Assembly (NCBI GenBank): GCA_903915315.1
Contig: CAIWSO010000011.1
Span: 1 to 8,836 of the forward strand
DNA from: an uncultured Spartobacteria bacterium
Lineage (GTDB): Bacteria; Verrucomicrobiota; Verrucomicrobiia; Chthoniobacterales; Terrimicrobiaceae
Reading direction: 5' to 3'
DNA length: 8,836 nt
The first letter of the stretch is position 1, and every line of letters starts with the position of its first letter. Below are positions 5,827-8,836 of this stretch, in pieces. The notes beneath the pieces were generated by a model, which was not told the origin of the DNA, searched no databases, and was given only the letters and a program-made list of their open reading frames with translations. The position numbers were made by a program, and so were the translations under genes.

Positions 5827-8379
5827 GTGCCGCCTATCAGCAAGGAATATTACAGTTGGGAGCAGTCGACAGAGAAGGTGCGAAGGCCATTTTATGAGTC
5901 GAAGTTCTTCTGGGTCCCCCTTGTCGTGCTGGCTTTGGGGGCTTTTGCAGGCTGGGTAGCCTTTGGTGTTCTGACTGACCGCTATCAGAAGCGTGCTGAG
6001 GAATTCGATCTCGAGCAGATGGGCGAAATGGAATCCGCTTCCATTCTTTACGACAGGAAGGGGCGAGAGTTCGGAAAGCTCTTCATCCAAAACCGCCAAC
6101 CAGTCCCCTATGAGCGCCTGCCGGAAATGCTCACGAAGGCCGTCATCGCAGCCGAAGACAATCGGTTCTATGATCACGATGGGGTCGATTACATGGGAAT
6201 CCTCCGGGCCGCACTCACCAACTATCGCAAGGGCAAAATCGCCCAAGGCGCGAGTACGGTCACCCAGCAAGTCGCGCGCAATTCTTTTGAGCTGCTCGAG
6301 CGCACTTATGAGCGCAAACTCGTCGAGCTCTATCTGGCTTGGCGGATCGAAAAAAGGTTCAGCAAAAAAGAAATCATGAATTTCTATCTAAACCGCGTCT
6401 ATTTCGGCAGCGGCTTCTATGGCGCGGAGGCTGCCTCGCAGGGGTATTTCGGCAAGCCCTCCATTGAAATGTCGATCGGCCAATGCGCGACGCTCGCTGG
6501 CCTTCTCAAGAGCCCCCAGGCCCTTTCGCCGTTCAATAATCCAGAGGACTCTCAACAGGCGCGGGATTTTGTGCTCAAGCGCATGAGGGAATTGGGCTTC
6601 ATTACCCGCAAAGAATTGGAGCAGGAAATCGGGTCGCCTACTGCCGTGGTCAAGCGGAAGAACCCATTCAAAGTCAGCTACGCCATCGAACTCATCCGTC
6701 AGCAGGCGATCAAAGCCCTGGGCTTCGAGCGCACGATGAATGGCGGATACAAAATCTTCACCACGCTCGATGCCGACCTCCAGCGTGCGGCTGATTCCGC
6801 GACTCAGGAATTCCTTCTCACTGTCGAGAACCAGCCCGGCTACAAACATCCCACCTTTGCCCAATACCGCGCCGCCACCCAGAAGACCGAGGAGGCCATC
6901 AATCGAGGTAATATGGGTAACAAAATGCCGGAACCCAAATACCTCCAAGGCGCGGCCCTCGTTGTTGAAAACACAGCTGGTGGCATCCTTGCGCTCACCG
7001 GGGGACGCGACTTCGTGCATAGCGAATACAATCGCGCGGTTCAGGGTAAGCGCGCTGCCGGAACGGCCTTCACGCCCTTTGTTTATGCAGCTGCATTTCA
7101 ATCCGGCACCTTCCCGGGTGAGATCGTGCAAGATGCCTGTATCGATAACCGCTACGTGATGGTCGGGGGTGAAACCGGCATTCTCGGTGAATGGGGAGTC
7201 GAAACCGCTGATAACGAATACGAGGGTCCTATTACTGCGCGAGACGCTCTCGTCAAGGGCAAGAATGCCGCCACCGTCCGCCTCGGAATGAAGACGGGAA
7301 TCCAAGCAGTCAAAACCATCGCCGCCGCGGCTGGCATCTCCTCCCCGATACGCGATTATGCCAATGCTTTTCTCGGGAGCAGTGAAGTCACCCTCGACGA
7401 GATTGTTCTCGGCTATACCGTTTTTCCGAATCTCGGTCAGCGCCCGGCGGATCTTTACATCATCCAGTCTGTTCAGGATGCCAATGCGAAGACCATTTTC
7501 AATGCTCCCCGCAAGCGATATCAGGTCATTTCCCCCGCTGCCGCTTATCAGGTCCACTCTTGCCTCAGTGACTATATGGAGCGCGGGCAGGGATCCCTCG
7601 CAACGAAGCAATTCGGGCTTGGTGGATTCCCTGTCGCTGGAAAAGCCGGAACCGCCTACGGATTCACCGACACCTATTTCATCGGCTACAGCCAAGCCAT
7701 CACCTGCGGGGTGTGGGTCGGATTTGACAAGCCGACCAAGATTTATCGCGGCGCTTTCGGCAAAGACCTGGCCCTCCCCATTTGGTCCAAAATCATGAAC
7801 GTGGCCGAAAAGGACTTTGCATCCAAAGTCATCGAAAAACCAACCGTGCTCAAGCCCATCGAGATATGCCGGTCCTCCGGACTGCTTGTGGCTCCCCGCT
7901 GTACTCAGGCGCCCTCCGCGCCAGAAGGGGCTCCACAGCAGAACGCCGCCGATGCGCAGGCCAGCACCACTTATAAAGAATGGGCCACCGAGGTTCAGGC
8001 GCCCAGCATCATTTGCGATATCCATGGAGGCGGAGTCCGAAACTACGCGAAGGAATTCGACCAAGACGATTGGCCGAAAGCCGCCGCCGCCGTCGATCTC
8101 TCAAAAATCCGCCCCATAGCGATGACCTCCTCTGCTCTTGTAGGATTTAATGATGTGTATCAGTCCGTTCGTCCCGGAGCGGAAAGCGATAATGATGCCA
8201 ATATACCCGTCGCCAAAGCCATTCCCGTTGATACCCCGCCCCCCTCGACAGACACCGCCACAGCGCTTCCTGCTGAAGTCGAGGTTCGACGCGCCGAGCC
8301 CGTCAACGCTCAATCCCAGCCATTGGAAGCGCCCGCTCTCTCGGTCCCACCACCCGCCGCAATCGACCTTTCAAATTAA
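5827..8379 (+). CDS. Class A penicillin-binding protein with intact glycosyltransferase and degenerate transpeptidase domain
   Basis: The 850-residue PBP1A-type protein has a cytoplasmic N-terminus, one membrane anchor (28-49) and a periplasmic GT51 domain (about 55-230). This domain keeps catalytic E110 in AAEDNRFYDHDG, GASTVTQQVARN (141-152), E167 in RKLVEL and NFYLNRVYFG, so it should polymerise lipid II into glycan strands. The transpeptidase-like domain (about 300-660) keeps its fold landmarks, but all three catalytic motifs are changed. SxxK is TAFT (413-416), SxN is GKN (478-480) and KTG is KAG (606-608). Crosslinking by this domain, and beta-lactam acylation of it, are therefore unlikely. 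The tail has a CRSSGLLVAPRC element typical of PBP1A proteins, a further cysteine, and a Pro/Ala-rich end (about 800-850). Start: GTG at 5827, the only plausible one before the anchor, with a poor ribosome binding site. It lies 63 bp after the M20 gene, so co-transcription is likely. Confidence 0.93.
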   Translation: MPPISKEYYSWEQSTEKVRRPFYESKFFWVPLVVLALGAFAGWVAFGVLTDRYQKRAEEFDLEQMGEMESASILYDRKGREFGKLFIQNRQPVPYERLPEMLTKAVIAAEDNRFYDHDGVDYMGILRAALTNYRKGKIAQGASTVTQQVARNSFELLERTYERKLVELYLAWRIEKRFSKKEIMNFYLNRVYFGSGFYGAEAASQGYFGKPSIEMSIGQCATLAGLLKSPQALSPFNNPEDSQQARDFVLKRMRELGFITRKELEQEIGSPTAVVKRKNPFKVSYAIELIRQQAIKALGFERTMNGGYKIFTTLDADLQRAADSATQEFLLTVENQPGYKHPTFAQYRAATQKTEEAINRGNMGNKMPEPKYLQGAALVVENTAGGILALTGGRDFVHSEYNRAVQGKRAAGTAFTPFVYAAAFQSGTFPGEIVQDACIDNRYVMVGGETGILGEWGVETADNEYEGPITARDALVKGKNAATVRLGMKTGIQAVKTIAAAAGISSPIRDYANAFLGSSEVTLDEIVLGYTVFPNLGQRPADLYIIQSVQDANAKTIFNAPRKRYQVISPAAAYQVHSCLSDYMERGQGSLATKQFGLGGFPVAGKAGTAYGFTDTYFIGYSQAITCGVWVGFDKPTKIYRGAFGKDLALPIWSKIMNVAEKDFASKVIEKPTVLKPIEICRSSGLLVAPRCTQAPSAPEGAPQQNAADAQASTTYKEWATEVQAPSIICDIHGGGVRNYAKEFDQDDWPKAAAAVDLSKIRPIAMTSSALVGFNDVYQSVRPGAESDNDANIPVAKAIPVDTPPPSTDTATALPAEVEVRRAEPVNAQSQPLEAPALSVPPPAAIDLSN

Positions 8380-8395
8380 AAAAGCCGCACTTTTT
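8379..8395 (+). terminator. Possible weak terminator after the penicillin-binding protein
   Basis: AAAAAG (8379-8384) and CTTTTT (8390-8395) can pair around the loop CCGCA, starting within the stop codon and ending in a T-rich run. The stem has one G-C pair only, so it is weak on its own. Its position directly after the gene and before a separate tRNA promoter is what supports it. Confidence 0.25.
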
Positions 8396-8440
8396 CTTTA
8401 GTCCCGTTTAGCTGCCTCCGAAAATAAATAAAAAAAGTTA

Positions 8441-8466
8441 TTGCATAAGCCAATATCGGGGATAAT
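8441..8466 (+). promoter_or_regulatory. Putative sigma70-like promoter for tRNA-fMet
   Basis: GATAAT (8461-8466) matches five of six positions of the -10 consensus and lies 13 bases before the first tRNA base, giving a start near 8473 and a leader of about seven bases. The -35 box is poor: TTGCAT (8441-8446) leaves a short 14-bp spacer, while TTATTG at 8438 gives 17 bp but matches badly. An A/T-rich run (8421-8440) just upstream could act as an UP-like element. Confidence 0.5.
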
Positions 8467-8479
8467 TTGAAGTCCTAAT

Positions 8480-8555
<76 letters not shown>

Positions 8556-8556
<1 letters not shown>

Positions 8557-8580
8557 CTTCTGACACTCGTTAGAAGTTTT
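8556..8580 (+). terminator. Rho-independent terminator-like hairpin after tRNA-fMet
   Basis: ACTTCTGA (8556-8563) pairs with TTAGAAGT (8570-8577), with one G-U pair, around the loop CACTCG, and is followed by a short T-run. The stem starts at the last base of the encoded CCA. It is short and AU-rich but well placed to end the tRNA transcript. Confidence 0.5.
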
Positions 8581-8660
8581 CTCCGCTCAAAATCAGATTC
8601 ACTGTTTTTGTTTTTAAGGCTTTCGAGCAACTACTGGTTAAAACCATCAAAAAATTTCTT

Positions 8661-8689
8661 TTTACATTCGATTGGCTACTTGATGAGAT
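8661..8689 (+). promoter_or_regulatory. Weak candidate promoter before the last gene
   Basis: TTTACA (8661-8666) matches five of six -35 positions; 17 bp further on, TGAGAT (8684-8689) is only a poor -10. It lies in the AT-rich 150-bp spacer between tRNA-fMet and the gene at 8707. That spacer otherwise shows only poly-T and poly-A runs and a small TGGTT/AACCA inverted repeat (8635-8646). Confidence 0.2.
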
Positions 8690-8706
8690 AAGGTCTCAAT
8701 ATCAAT

Positions 8707-8836
8707 ATGAAACTCAATCACACTATTTGTGCTATTTTACTCGGAACCCATTTGATTGGGGAGGTGGCTACCGCAGGCGACCGGAGGTTTGGCTATGTGT
8801 ATGAGTCAACCACGTCAGCGCAGGGGGAAATTGAAG
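8707..8836 (+). CDS. Secreted protein of unknown function (N-terminal fragment)
   Basis: Only the first 43 codons are in the window, and the frame stays open to the edge. The start MKLNHTICAILLGTHLIGEVATA looks like a Sec signal peptide: a lysine, a hydrophobic core (about 7-18), and a VATA end with an AxA cleavage site before G24. The mature part starts GDRRFGYVYESTTSAQGEIE. This resembles, from memory, exported proteins with an RFGYxYE-TT-xGxxE opening in Verrucomicrobiota that may be outer-membrane or periplasmic beta-rich proteins; I cannot confirm the family. I chose the ATG at 8707 because the signal peptide begins there. The ribosome binding site is weak. It follows tRNA-fMet and appears to be a separate transcription unit. 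Confidence 0.65.
   Translation, partial: MKLNHTICAILLGTHLIGEVATAGDRRFGYVYESTTSAQGEIE

Noticed and set aside
7063..7650. Altered transpeptidase motifs as a result of a frameshift or sequencing errors
   Set aside because: The residues before, between and after the three motifs stay in frame and match the family, so separate substitutions and not a shift explain them.
6388..8064. A 558-codon open frame on the minus strand opposite the penicillin-binding protein gene
   Set aside because: It lies fully inside a clear coding gene, its translation shows no recognisable domain, and long antisense frames are common opposite GC-rich codons. The plus-strand frame has conserved GT51 motifs.

Overview
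The window is compact, moderately GC-rich bacterial DNA, with overlapping or closely spaced genes in two divergent blocks. Shine-Dalgarno signals are weak before most starts. There is a class A penicillin-binding protein, so the organism makes peptidoglycan. The overall style of the proteins suggests Verrucomicrobiota or a neighbour in the PVC group: small membrane coiled-coil proteins, an unusual class A PBP, and a secreted protein beginning RFGYVYE. That placement is an impression from protein style, not a computed assignment.

Left block (minus strand, transcribed from about 3603 towards 1). Two small membrane-anchored coiled-coil proteins lie 14 bp apart and look like paralogues. They are followed by an extended short-chain dehydrogenase/reductase. 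After a 96-bp gap come the chemotaxis adaptation enzymes CheR (methyltransferase) and CheB (methylesterase), which overlap by ATGA. CheB runs off the left edge before its last catalytic aspartate. CheR and CheB would set the methylation level of chemoreceptors in a chemosensory pathway whose other parts lie outside the window.

Right block (plus strand, 3713 to 8379). A UDP-glucuronate 4-epimerase-like sugar-nucleotide epimerase overlaps an M20 metallopeptidase (ArgE/DapE type) by ATGA. After 63 bp comes an 850-residue class A penicillin-binding protein. Its glycosyltransferase domain looks intact, but all three active-site motifs of its transpeptidase domain are altered: SxxK reads TAFT, SxN reads GKN and KTG reads KAG. 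It is therefore probably a glycan polymerase with a pseudo-transpeptidase domain. This is the most notable observation in the window.

Right end. An initiator tRNA-fMet with an encoded CCA sits behind a plausible promoter and is followed by a hairpin with a T-run. A more AT-rich spacer of 150 bp then leads to the first 43 codons of a protein with a signal peptide, cut by the window edge. There is no gene-free stretch longer than 300 bases. I saw no CRISPR array, insertion sequence, transposase, phage gene or defence system.
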